Translations under genes and position numbers: made by a program | Notes under the pieces: generated by a model | What the model saw: only the letters and a program-made list of their open reading frames with translations | Database searches by the model: none | Told to the model about the DNA's origin: nothing | Shown: piece after piece, positions 1-7,549 of the stretch | Numbering within the stretch: the first letter of the stretch is position 1 | Layout: each line of letters begins with the position of its first letter | NCBI GenBank assembly: GCA_031270205.1 | Contig: JAISYA010000134.1 | Span: 1-20,608, forward strand | Origin: Treponema sp. | GTDB taxonomy: Bacteria > Spirochaetota > Spirochaetia > Treponematales > Breznakiellaceae | Reading direction: 5' to 3' | DNA length: 20,608 nucleotides

Positions 1-81
1 GAAACTATCTTGAATGAGTATACGGCCAATGTCCAAAAGAATGGAACTTTTAAAGAAGTCGAGACTCCATTATTAGATTAA
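1..81 (+). CDS. 3' end of an unidentified gene (partial)
   Basis: The window opens inside an open frame that ends with TAA at 79-81. The 26 visible residues end in FKEVETPLLD. I do not recognise the family. Base composition is AT-rich, as in the small ORF that follows 48 bp downstream and unlike the GC-rich tex gene beyond it. The two may be an accessory gene pair read in the same direction. Only the C-terminal tail is visible, so no function is proposed. The frame has no internal stop, but it is short, so coding status is moderately supported. Confidence 0.5.
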   Translation, partial: ETILNEYTANVQKNGTFKEVETPLLD

Positions 82-129
82 AAATGGACATGAAAATTTA
101 ATTTGTACTAATTATTAAAGGCGGTATAT

Positions 130-291
130 ATGAAAACATTTAAAGATATTTATCTTTCATCTCTGAAAGAAGAGATAGAAGATAGAAATGATTTAGGTCA
201 TCTTAACGAATCGAAATCAGACGAAGAAAAAACATTTGAAGATATTTATCTTTCATCTTTAAAAGAAATCGGGATTATACCATCACGTTAA
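130..291 (+). CDS. Small unknown protein with a duplicated 13-residue motif
   Basis: ATG at 130 follows the purine-rich AAAGGCGG at 117-124. The ORF encodes 53 residues and ends with TAA. Residues 2-14 (KTFKDIYLSSLKE) recur almost unchanged at residues 34-46 (KTFEDIYLSSLKE), separated by an acidic, polar linker. At DNA level the copies at 133-171 and 229-267 differ at only 3 of 39 bases, which points to recent internal duplication. The protein is charged, has no membrane segment and no family that I recognise. It lies just downstream of the tail of another AT-rich gene, so it could be the small partner of a two-gene module such as a toxin-antitoxin pair, but nothing in the sequence proves this. 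Confidence 0.55.
   Translation: MKTFKDIYLSSLKEEIEDRNDLGHLNESKSDEEKTFEDIYLSSLKEIGIIPSR
133..267 (+). repeat. Direct repeat of 39 bp inside the small ORF
   Basis: Copies lie at 133-171 and 229-267 with 57 bp between them. They match at 36 of 39 positions, keep the reading frame, and encode the two copies of the motif in the small protein. Two of the three differences lie in one leucine codon (CTG against TTA) and are silent; the third changes Lys to Glu. Confidence 0.9.
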
Positions 292-319
292 AAATTATCC
301 GGCGGCTTGCCCTGGTTCG

Positions 320-2728
320 TCATTTCCGCGTTTTCCCAAAAGCCCCGGCAAAGGGATTGTACATAGTACCGTCGTCCGTTGCGCGGCTGTAGTTGTCGCC
401 GCGGCTGCGGTCGGCGTGCCGGGGAACAGAAGCGTCCTGGGGAGTATCCGTTTTTTTAACGGCGATGACTTTCCTTTTTTGCTCCTTGTTTTCTTTCTGT
501 ATGACCTTTACCGCCGGCTTTTCCCCGCCCCTTCCGTTTGCCGCCGGTTTGTGTTCGCTTTTCCGCGAAAGACCGATGCGCCGCCGGTCTTTATCCAGAC
601 TGATAATCCTGAATTCCAGCGCGTCCCCGACCTTTACCATTTCCAGCGGATCTTTGACAAAGCGGTCGCTCATCTCCGAGATGTGTACCAGAGCGCTTTC
701 CTTGATTCCAAGATCGACAAACGCGCCGAAGTCAACCACGTTTTTGATCTTGCCGGTGATCATCATTCCCTCGCGGAGGTCCTCGAAACTGAGCGCGCCT
801 TTGCGCATAATGGGCCTGGGATACCCGTCTCGGGGATCGCGGTTTGGTTTTTTAAGTTCTTCAACGATGTCCCGGACGGTGGTTTCCCCCACGCCGTGTT
901 TTTCCCTGAGCGCCGCCGCCGCGTCAGGGCCGAGGCCGCCCGTAGCGGTAACGGTCTCCCGAATATCCCGTGCAACGGCGTAGTTTTCCGGGTGGACCCA
1001 GGTGTTGTCCAGCGGCTCGGCGCTTTCGGGGATTTTGAGAAAACCCGCGCACTGTTCAAAACTCTTGGGCCCCATGCCGGGAACCGAGGTCAATTCCGCC
1101 CTGCTCTCAATGCGGCCCTTTTCATCGCGGTAACGGATAATTTTTCGCGCCAGAGAGCTGTTGATCCCCGACACATATTTCAACAGGGAAACGCTGGCGG
1201 TGTTGAGGTTTACCCCCACGTTGTTCACCACCGAAGAAACCACTTCGTCCAAAGTATCGGAAAGTTTTTTCTGATTCACATCGTGCTGGTACAGGCCCAC
1301 GCCGATGGACTTCGGATCGATTTTTACCAGCTCGGCCAGCGGGTCCTGCAAACGGCGGCCGATGGAAACAGCGCCCCTGATGGTAAGGTCCAGGTCGGGA
1401 AATTCCTCGCGGGCAATGTCGCTGGCGGAATACACCGAAGCGCCGTCCTCGTCAACAACGGTAAAAAGCGCTTCCAGATTGTTATCTGCAATAAGGGATG
1501 TGATTATCTCCTGCACTTCCCGGCTGCCGGTTCCGTTCCCCACGGCGATAAGCTGTACGTCGTACTTCCTGATCCCTTCAAGGACAAGGCGCTTGGCTTC
1601 CTCAACTTTGTGGTTATAGATGACGATGTTCCCCAGATATTTTCCGGTGTTGTCCAGAAACGCGCATTTGGTTCCGGTGCGGATGCCCGGATCGATTCCC
1701 AGCACCCTGGTTCCCTTGATGGGCTGCTGCAGGAGCAGGTTCTTCAGATTTTCGCTGAACACCGAAATACCGTGATCGTCAGCGGCATCACTCTGGTCCC
1801 CCCGGATTTCCCGAATCAGCGCGGGCGAGAGCAGCCGTTTAAGGCCGTCTTCAATAGCCGTTTTGTGGTAATCATTGTGCAGGGCGTATTTCCGCTGAAG
1901 CATTTCCACGGCGGTGTTTTCATCGACATCAACCGTGACGTCCAACACTTCCTCCCGCTCTCCCCGCTTGATGGCAAGAATGCGGTGGGGCTTTATCCGC
2001 GAGAGGGCTTCATTGTAGTCCCAGTACATTTGATAGACGCTTGTCTTTTGCGCGTCCCCGTCTCCTTTGCCGGGTATGCCCGATCCTTTTACAATGATTC
2101 TGCCGTCTTTAAGATAAAAGGCTTTTATTGAGGCGCGGTTTTCCGGGTCCTGGGAAACCGCCTCCGCGATAATATCCATTGCCCCCTGCAGCGCGTCTTC
2201 CACCGTGGCGACGTTAAGCTCCGGATTCTCCGCGTTTTCGCCGCCGGCGGGCGTAACAAACTCCGCGGCCTTTGCCGTCAGCGCGGCCTCCTCCATTTCC
2301 CGCATCGCGCAGGCCAGCGGCTCAAGTCCTCTTTCAATCGCGAGCATTCCCCTGGTTTTCTTTTTCCGTTTATAGGGAGCGTAAATGTCCTCAAGTTCGG
2401 TAAGCGTCGCCGCTTTGCTGATGTTGTCGTACAGGGTTTCGGTGAGTTTGCCCTGCGCGAAAATCAAGCGGACGATCTCAATCCGCCGGGTTTCCAGATT
2501 TTTACCGCTTGCGAACTGGCGCTCAATGTCCCGAACCTGCACCTCGTCGAGGCTGCCGGTTTTTTCTTTCCGGTAACGGGCGATAAAGGGAACGGTACAT
2601 CCCTCGGCCAAAAGCCCCGTTACCGCCGAGACCTGCGTTTCGCGTATCGCCAGAGCCTCCGCGATGCTTTTCGTGAGCCGTGCTTCGTCAAGGGCAAGGC
2701 CGTCAATAAATTCGTTAGTCAATTCCAT
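320..2728 (-). CDS. tex: Tex-family RNA-binding transcription accessory protein
   Basis: This 802-residue protein has the full layout of Tex/YhgF: an N-terminal helical region with the conserved VPFIARYRKEKTGSLDE stretch (about 46-62), a YqgF/RNase H-like domain starting at VLGIDPGIRTG (342-352), helix-hairpin-helix segments (about 500-570, including SVPGMGPKSFEQCAGFL), and a C-terminal S1 domain (about 648-722). A basic, low-complexity tail of about 80 residues follows the S1 domain. Tex proteins bind nucleic acid in the cytoplasm and affect transcription and stress tolerance; the exact role is unsettled. The ATG at 2726-2728 lies 11 bp after the stop of the symporter gene, so the two are probably cotranscribed. 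The stop faces the small ORF convergently across 28 bp with no clear terminator. Confidence 0.95.
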   Translation of the reverse strand: MELTNEFIDGLALDEARLTKSIAEALAIRETQVSAVTGLLAEGCTVPFIARYRKEKTGSLDEVQVRDIERQFASGKNLETRRIEIVRLIFAQGKLTETLYDNISKAATLTELEDIYAPYKRKKKTRGMLAIERGLEPLACAMREMEEAALTAKAAEFVTPAGGENAENPELNVATVEDALQGAMDIIAEAVSQDPENRASIKAFYLKDGRIIVKGSGIPGKGDGDAQKTSVYQMYWDYNEALSRIKPHRILAIKRGEREEVLDVTVDVDENTAVEMLQRKYALHNDYHKTAIEDGLKRLLSPALIREIRGDQSDAADDHGISVFSENLKNLLLQQPIKGTRVLGIDPGIRTGTKCAFLDNTGKYLGNIVIYNHKVEEAKRLVLEGIRKYDVQLIAVGNGTGSREVQEIITSLIADNNLEALFTVVDEDGASVYSASDIAREEFPDLDLTIRGAVSIGRRLQDPLAELVKIDPKSIGVGLYQHDVNQKKLSDTLDEVVSSVVNNVGVNLNTASVSLLKYVSGINSSLARKIIRYRDEKGRIESRAELTSVPGMGPKSFEQCAGFLKIPESAEPLDNTWVHPENYAVARDIRETVTATGGLGPDAAAALREKHGVGETTVRDIVEELKKPNRDPRDGYPRPIMRKGALSFEDLREGMMITGKIKNVVDFGAFVDLGIKESALVHISEMSDRFVKDPLEMVKVGDALEFRIISLDKDRRRIGLSRKSEHKPAANGRGGEKPAVKVIQKENKEQKRKVIAVKKTDTPQDASVPRHADRSRGDNYSRATDDGTMYNPFAGAFGKTRK

Positions 2729-2739
2729 GTATCTTCTCT

Positions 2740-3972
2740 CTAAATAAAATGTGACACTTTTTTTTCTTCAATGAAGCCGCTCAGGCGGGCAGCGGCGTAC
2801 GAGGCAAAGGAGCAGATCATCACGTCGAGGAAAGTACCCACCGCGATAAGGTAGAAGGCCAGGGGCTTGAGGATCAGGTAACCCGCCTCAAAGCCGCGGC
2901 CGTAGGCCAGGCAGAGCGCGGCAAGCGCGGTCCACGCGCCGCTGCCGGGAAAGCGCGCCAACAGGAAAGAAATGAGAAAAGCCCGCAGGCCGATGGACAC
3001 TACATCAAGGAACGGAATCCTCAAGTATGAATACGACTTGATAATCACGATAAACGCCGCAGCCGCGGCCATGGCGCTGCCGGCGCGGCAGAAAGTGGTA
3101 AAAAGGGTCAGCGTTAGCGTATTGGAACGCCGCCGCGCGCCAAAGTTTTCCTTCGTATGCCGCATCAGCACCGGCAGGGAGAAATTAATATCCCCGGAAA
3201 AAAACGCCGTCAGCGCCGGCCCCAGCGAGCCGTACAGCACGAGCCAGGGATTCACCTTTGGTTTTAAAAAGTAAAGAAACAGCGGCAGAATACCGAAGCC
3301 AAGGACCAAGCTGAACACGCCCAAAAGCAGAATGAGATCCCAAAAAACTTCCGCGCGCAGCGCCTCCTGAAAACGGATCGCCCAGTAAGCGGAAAGCACA
3401 ATCATTATAAAGCCGAGTATCTCCGAAAAGAACGACGCGATATGATAAAAAATGCGGGAAAGGGAATCGGCGAGGGCAATCACCGGCTTGGTATAATTGC
3501 GATCATAGGACAGGCCCATGCCGAGAAAAAACGCGAGCACGCAAATGGGAAAAAGATAAATCCCGTCACCGGCCAGCACGCTGAACATATTCGCGGGAAA
3601 CAGGTCGGAGATATTTTCCGCGGTGTTAAGGCTTATCACTTCAAGCTCTTCCACTTTTTCAATCGGTATCCGGGCAGGCGAAAAAAACAGCGTTACCAAA
3701 ATCCCCGAAGTGATAACAAAAAGCGACGCGCCGATAATAAGCAGAAAGTTTTTAAGCACCATCGGCCAGAACTGCCCGTCCTGCCGGAGTTCGTAAACGG
3801 CGATAGTAAGCGAAAAAACCAGAACCGGTACCAGCGCGTACCGCCCTATACCCAGCGCCAGCTTCTCAAGCCAGGCAAGCGCCGCCAGCAGCGTCTGATT
3901 GCCGTCGGGCAGCAGAAACCCGAGCGCGATACCCAGCACGGAACCGATCAGCAGTTTTATCCACACCTTCAT
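2740..3972 (-). CDS. Diverged SLC1/DAACS-type cation symporter
   Basis: A 410-residue, strongly hydrophobic protein with the layout of the dicarboxylate/amino acid:cation symporter family (GltPh, GltP, DctA): an N-terminal cluster of helices, a hairpin region near 251-270 ending in SLPVLM, a TM7 region near 287-310, and a TM8 region near 369-395. Transport across the inner membrane is expected, driven by Na+ or H+. By eye the signature residues are altered. The family NMDGT motif in TM7 is CRAGS (295-299). In TM8 the aspartate corresponding to GltPh D394 is kept (D383), but the positions of R397 and N401 appear to be Ile and Ala. The substrate is therefore probably not an ordinary dicarboxylic amino acid. 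The gene precedes tex by 11 bp. No Shine-Dalgarno sequence is seen before the ATG. Confidence 0.85.
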   Translation of the reverse strand: MKVWIKLLIGSVLGIALGFLLPDGNQTLLAALAWLEKLALGIGRYALVPVLVFSLTIAVYELRQDGQFWPMVLKNFLLIIGASLFVITSGILVTLFFSPARIPIEKVEELEVISLNTAENISDLFPANMFSVLAGDGIYLFPICVLAFFLGMGLSYDRNYTKPVIALADSLSRIFYHIASFFSEILGFIMIVLSAYWAIRFQEALRAEVFWDLILLLGVFSLVLGFGILPLFLYFLKPKVNPWLVLYGSLGPALTAFFSGDINFSLPVLMRHTKENFGARRRSNTLTLTLFTTFCRAGSAMAAAAAFIVIIKSYSYLRIPFLDVVSIGLRAFLISFLLARFPGSGAWTALAALCLAYGRGFEAGYLILKPLAFYLIAVGTFLDVMICSFASYAAARLSGFIEEKKVSHFI

Positions 3973-4008
3973 GGGTACAGCATACTTTATTTACCGCCTG
4001 GGGGGCAA
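3973..4008 (-). promoter_or_regulatory. Possible promoter for a leaderless symporter-tex transcript
   Basis: Reading the minus strand, TTGCCC (complement of 4003-4008), an 18-base spacer and TATGCT (complement of 3979-3984) precede the symporter ATG by six bases. A start site at the usual distance would fall on the ATG itself, which fits the lack of a ribosome binding site. Both hexamers are imperfect, so this is tentative. Confidence 0.3.
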
Positions 4009-4305
4009 GCGAAGGAAAGGGAAATTCAGCGATTCCGGCTTCAACCATCAGGAGGGCGGCTCCCCGGCAAGCCGTTTTGCCGTGGAATTATCCCTTTATA
4101 GGCCGTCCGGCTAGTCAAAAAGGCGTTTTTTTGCCCAAAACCTCCGTACCTTCCGTCTGATCCCGGCCGTACGGCTGTTTTTGACGAATATTCCAGTTCC
4201 AGCTTCCATTTTTGGCATAAATCCACCAGATCCCGCTCCCGCGGGGGCGGATTACAGTCTGACAGTTCCATTTTGTTTGTTACTGAAAATAATCCTTCAA
4301 GAACA

Positions 4306-4328
4306 CTTCATTTGATCAAACATCGAAG
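4306..4328. repeat. Palindrome TTTGATCAAA with partial outer arms
   Basis: TTTGATCAAA at 4311-4320 is a perfect 10-bp palindrome, flanked by CTTC (4306-4309) and GAAG (4325-4328) as imperfect outer arms. It lies 16 bp beyond the stop of the specificity gene. It could form a short hairpin at the end of the R-M transcript or be a protein binding site. There is no U-tract on either strand next to it. Confidence 0.35.
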
Positions 4329-4343
4329 CGTTACCAATTATAG

Positions 4344-5273
4344 CTATATTTTATCCGAATAGGGCAGCGCCTTTATATAACTTTCCATAAATTGCCAATC
4401 CGGACTTCCGTTTTCTTGTACCGGCAGTTTAACAACGGCTTCTTTGATCTTCTTTTGATTGTATTTTCTTCCGTAATTATACCGGTACCGGTCAAGGTTG
4501 ATGACCGTAGCAATAAAAAGTCCGGTATATTTATTTATCATAAAATGCGGCACAAGTTTTTCCACATGATCGCTTGCGGAAAAATTGCTGTCCTGATACG
4601 AGCAAAAACCCGCAACGGCACTGTCAATCACAAGGACTTTTCCCTGTTCAGTCCAATAATTGTAAAAACCTTCAACTCCATTATTTGACGCCTGGGTCGT
4701 TACATAAGGATAAGTACCGGCGCCGTACTCTTTTAATATATCTATTTTTGTCGTTCTGGTTCCACAAACATTAAATAAATCCCCTATCTTGAATTTATTC
4801 CACAGTGAAGTGTCAAACGGCAATTTTTTCTTTTCAATTTTAGTTTCAATTCTTGAATAATCTATCGCATAAGATGACAACCAATCGGGCAATTCCGGCA
4901 GTTCTATATCTTTCAACGTCTTGTTTGCCTGCCTTCCGTAACGGTAGCGGTAGGCGTTCATTTTTATACAATGGCAATAAAAAAGTTTTTCCTCTAATCG
5001 CATATTGCTTTTAGGTTCAAGTACCATAACATGAAATCCCGTATAAAAAGGTTTATATTGCACAAAAGACGACAAGACACTCCCGCCAAGCGCGACGGTT
5101 ATATAACCGGCGGGAAAGGGAACAGCCGCGTTTATCGCTTTTATTTTGGCAGCCACGCCATTGTTTTCGCTGGTTCGGGCGACAAAATTAAGTTCTGAGC
5201 GCCTGTCAACTTCCATATTGATAAGTTCAAAACTATTGCCTTGATGTAATGTGAATAATTCCGAGACTTTCAT
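4344..5273 (-). CDS. DNA specificity subunit with two target recognition domains
   Basis: The 309-residue protein is built from two similar halves, as in HsdS and BcgIB. The first half begins KVSELFTLHQGN, contains ARTSENNGV (32-40) and ends with AYRYRYGRQANK and ELPELPDW (107-131). The second begins KFKIGDLFNV (160-169), contains TTQASNNGV (192-200) and ends with DRYRYNYGRKYN and a second PDW (261-293). A helix rich in lysine and glutamate joins them (about 138-150). Each half would read one part of a split DNA site. Its ATG overlaps the TGA of the nuclease-methyltransferase gene by four bases (ATGA), so translation is coupled and the subunits form one complex. At 309 residues it is shorter than a usual HsdS and close to BcgIB. 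It is more AT-rich than flanking housekeeping genes, which suggests acquisition. Confidence 0.9.
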   Translation of the reverse strand: MKVSELFTLHQGNSFELINMEVDRRSELNFVARTSENNGVAAKIKAINAAVPFPAGYITVALGGSVLSSFVQYKPFYTGFHVMVLEPKSNMRLEEKLFYCHCIKMNAYRYRYGRQANKTLKDIELPELPDWLSSYAIDYSRIETKIEKKKLPFDTSLWNKFKIGDLFNVCGTRTTKIDILKEYGAGTYPYVTTQASNNGVEGFYNYWTEQGKVLVIDSAVAGFCSYQDSNFSASDHVEKLVPHFMINKYTGLFIATVINLDRYRYNYGRKYNQKKIKEAVVKLPVQENGSPDWQFMESYIKALPYSDKI

Positions 5274-7126
5274 TTGTTCTCCGATTTCACCAAATATGCA
5301 AGATAATTATTGACCGTCTCCTGAAAATCATCCCGCGTTAATACGGAATAATCTGTTTCCATATACGCTTCACAAAGCCATTCATCCTCCCGCTTAACGG
5401 CCTTTTTTACGCTCATGCCCTCCCTGGTTTCCCGTTCCCGGTAGAGCCTAAGCCATTCGTCTTCTATGCCGCGCCACTTGTTAAACTTGTCGATGCGCCC
5501 CAGCTTTTTTGCCTTGACAAAACCGTCGTCTTTGTAATAGCCGAAAAAGGTGGTTTTTGCTGTGTCGTGCGGCCTGTGCGCCTCCCAGACCATAACGCAT
5601 ACATTCACACTGGCGTTGTTGGAATAGAAAATATCATCAGGCATGGAGAAAACGGCTTTTAACGTATGCTTTTTGAACAGCCGTTCCCGCACTTCCTTGA
5701 ATTTAGTTCCGATGGCACACGACATAGGCACGACCACTACACCGGTTCCGCCGGTCGTTAGAATATCAAGCATATGTTCGACAAATTCAAGTTCGCTTTT
5801 TGCCTGCGCGTACGGAGGATTGATGAGGCCGACATTAACATTTTTCGATTTAATCCCATTTGTCAGGGCTTTGTCAAAACAATCTCCAAAAATAATGTTT
5901 GATTTACCGTCTCCCCGTATTATCATGTTTGCGACAGCAAGCGTGTAGATTTCGTCCTGGCTTTCAATACCAAAGATGGAATTTTTGCGGATTGTTTCTA
6001 TATCCCTGGCGTTTGCGCCCCTGAACATTTTGCTCATGGCGGTAACAAGGAACGTCCCCGAACCACAGCAGATGTCAATAACCTTGCTGTTTTTGTTTAC
6101 TTCCGCAAGATCGCACATAAATTCCGTTAAATGCTGCGGGGTTAAAACAATCCCAAGCCCGCTTCCGTCCCCGCCGGAGTACTTCACAAACTCGTGATAG
6201 AATATGCCCAATGCGTCAATCGTATTATCCGCAAAGTCCATCATGGGCTTTATCTTTTTTTCCAGTTCTTCTATATACCAGCTTAACGAATTGTAATGAC
6301 CAAGTTTAATGTTTTTAATACCGGTATTGCGTCCGATAATCTTAAAGCGGTTTTTTATGTCTTCGATTTTTTCTTTCCGAATATCGCTCTCTTTTAATAC
6401 ATTGTTAATCGCGTCCTGAAGCCGGTTTAACAGGGAATTAAAAGAAACAAGATTGGGATATTCGGCGATAAAATCCTTGTCATTCAGGGCAATGAGAATT
6501 CCGGCAATAAACACAGGCTTTTCCCGTTCCGTTACGGCAAGTTCACGCAGCGCTTCGTGCATTTCAAGGGCGAGTTCCTGTATCTCTTCTATTGAGACGG
6601 CTTTCTTTACCGCCTCGCCGGACACCAGGCGCAGATAATTTTCCGGCTCGTAAATAATGTCGCGGGCTTTTTTTAATTCCGTGTATTCCTCGTGTCCTTT
6701 TTGCCAATAATAGGCTGATGTCTTGATGTTGTCTTTCTTCGTACCGGACACGCCAATGGCGATAACGTTATAATCATCTTTCAAAAATTTCGCGTAATAC
6801 AAGGCGCCGTCAACGGCATAAGCTCCGGGGCGGTCTAATTTTTCGGAAATATGTTTTGATACTGATTTTTTACATTCAACGACAATAATTGTCTGGCGCT
6901 GCTTATTAAATGTAATAGTATATTCCGGCTTTGCTTTCCCGCTGCCGCCGAGCGAGCAGTCGCCAAGAGCGCAGACATCGGGTTTACCTCCCGCTCTTTT
7001 CAGCGCCTTTTCCAGTTTGTCCTGCTCAACGTCTCCCTGCGGAAAACAAAAGCCAAAATCATTTTCACCCAGGGCACATTTCATTTCCCGCAAGACGATT
7101 GATTCGGTGTATTGTTCTATCGGCAT
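5270..7126 (-). CDS. Nuclease-adenine methyltransferase fusion (BcgIA-like R-M subunit)
   Basis: A single 618-residue chain carries a likely PD-(D/E)xK nuclease fold at the N-terminus (PE at 67-68, then IIVVECKK with E84 and K86) and a gamma-type N6-adenine methyltransferase in the middle: motif X near GIVLTPQHL (325-333), motif I VIDICCGSGTF (349-359), and catalytic motif IV NPPY (436-439). The C-terminal 100 residues probably contact the specificity subunit. Size and order match the A subunit of Type IIB enzymes such as BcgI, which act with a separate two-TRD subunit; that partner is encoded directly downstream. No HsdR-type translocase is in the window. The ATG at 7124-7126 is supported by GAGGT at the usual distance. 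A Type I methylase with a nuclease-like N-terminal domain is the main alternative. Confidence 0.85.
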   Translation of the reverse strand: MPIEQYTESIVLREMKCALGENDFGFCFPQGDVEQDKLEKALKRAGGKPDVCALGDCSLGGSGKAKPEYTITFNKQRQTIIVVECKKSVSKHISEKLDRPGAYAVDGALYYAKFLKDDYNVIAIGVSGTKKDNIKTSAYYWQKGHEEYTELKKARDIIYEPENYLRLVSGEAVKKAVSIEEIQELALEMHEALRELAVTEREKPVFIAGILIALNDKDFIAEYPNLVSFNSLLNRLQDAINNVLKESDIRKEKIEDIKNRFKIIGRNTGIKNIKLGHYNSLSWYIEELEKKIKPMMDFADNTIDALGIFYHEFVKYSGGDGSGLGIVLTPQHLTEFMCDLAEVNKNSKVIDICCGSGTFLVTAMSKMFRGANARDIETIRKNSIFGIESQDEIYTLAVANMIIRGDGKSNIIFGDCFDKALTNGIKSKNVNVGLINPPYAQAKSELEFVEHMLDILTTGGTGVVVVPMSCAIGTKFKEVRERLFKKHTLKAVFSMPDDIFYSNNASVNVCVMVWEAHRPHDTAKTTFFGYYKDDGFVKAKKLGRIDKFNKWRGIEDEWLRLYRERETREGMSVKKAVKREDEWLCEAYMETDYSVLTRDDFQETVNNYLAYLVKSENK

Positions 7127-7190
7127 ATCAAACCTCGATTTCCCCGCCCCTTGGCATCCACAAAATCCGTGCCTAAGCAGTCATATCCGG

Positions 7191-7215
7191 CAGTTTGTCG
7201 CGCTTCGCGCATTAT
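7191..7215 (+). repeat. 25-bp dispersed repeat, copy 1
   Basis: This stretch matches 20380-20404 at 23 of 25 bases; the only differences are two adjacent swapped bases (TC against CT). The core GCGCTTCGCGC can form a small hairpin. Both copies sit in intergenic DNA. Confidence 0.7.
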
Positions 7216-7243
7216 CACCGTGCTTATTGTCTTTTATTCGCAA

Positions 7244-7335
7244 GTCTGGTTTAATACCCCAAGGCAAGCTGCGCTTGCCAGGCTTGCCGCGCTCAAATGC
7301 CGCAACGCTTACAATGATTTGGTATTAAACCAGAC
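7244..7335. repeat. Perfect 15-bp inverted repeat enclosing a hairpin core
   Basis: GTCTGGTTTAATACC at 7244-7258 is exactly complementary to GGTATTAAACCAGAC at 7321-7335. The 62-base interior holds a further hairpin, GGCAAG / CTTGCC (7263-7268 with 7274-7279). The outer arms resemble the termini of a miniature element, but no target-site duplication is evident. The left part (7251-7292) recurs in opposite orientation at 9433-9474. Confidence 0.75.
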
Positions 7336-7354
7336 GGTATAAAAAACTTCCTAT

Positions 7355-7425
7355 CGAACGAGCCTCCGATTGAACTAACGCAACGTTTAAGATACCGCGG
7401 GGCTTGCCCCGCGGAGGCTCATTCG
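7355..7425. repeat. Nested inverted repeat with GC-rich hairpin
   Basis: CGAACGAGCCTCCG (7355-7368) pairs with CGGAGGCTCATTCG (7412-7425) with one mismatch. Within it, CCGCGGGG (7395-7402) and CCCCGCGG (7407-7414) form a perfect 8-bp stem around CTTG. The block 7401-7424 recurs inverted at 9421-9444 with 22 of 24 matches. Confidence 0.7.
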
Positions 7426-7549
7426 GGTCTCCTGTGAACAAAGACAAGTTCAGTATACTCTGGTTCTGGGGGTTTGGCAAGAAAACGGAGAGACAGAGAA
7501 TGGAAGGAGCGATATTGCCAAAACCTGACAGGTATACTATGGTTAATTT

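Larger units (their letters stand above)
3973..4343. other. 371-bp spacer between symporter and R-M genes
   Basis: This stretch separates two minus-strand units. It holds the possible symporter promoter, short GGCAAGC-type motifs (around 4064-4072) like those in the repeats elsewhere, and a palindrome at 4311-4320. A 76-codon minus-strand ORF (4041-4271) starts MELSDCNPPPRERDLVDLCQ. Its first 30 or so residues look plausible for a protein, but the rest is low-quality, it has no ribosome binding site and I recognise no family. It could be a gene remnant. I do not call it as a gene. Confidence 0.5.
7127..7549. other. 423-bp gene-free stretch rich in inverted repeats
   Basis: No convincing gene lies between the divergent R-M gene and the 68-aa ORF. 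The stretch contains a 25-bp motif shared with the region after the dehydrogenase gene (7191-7215), a perfect 15-bp inverted repeat (7244-7258 with 7321-7335), a second 14-bp inverted repeat with one mismatch (7355-7368 with 7412-7425), and a perfect 8-bp stem hairpin (7395-7414). Several short open frames cross it, but they are compositional artefacts of repeat DNA. From 7426 to 7549 I see only weak TATACT-like hexamers at 7454-7459 and 7533-7538, without good -35 partners. Confidence 0.7.

Noticed and set aside
416..2131. Long plus-strand open frame (571 codons) opposite tex
   Set aside because: It lies fully antisense to a clear tex gene, has no ribosome site or family features, and is explained by GC-rich third positions of the real gene.
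7127..7425. Possible CRISPR array in the repeat-rich gap
   Set aside because: The repeats are inverted and nested, not regularly spaced direct repeats, and no cas genes are present.
7515..7538. Promoter TTGCCA...TATACT before the 68-aa ORF
   Set aside because: The hexamers are only 12 bases apart, too close for a standard promoter.
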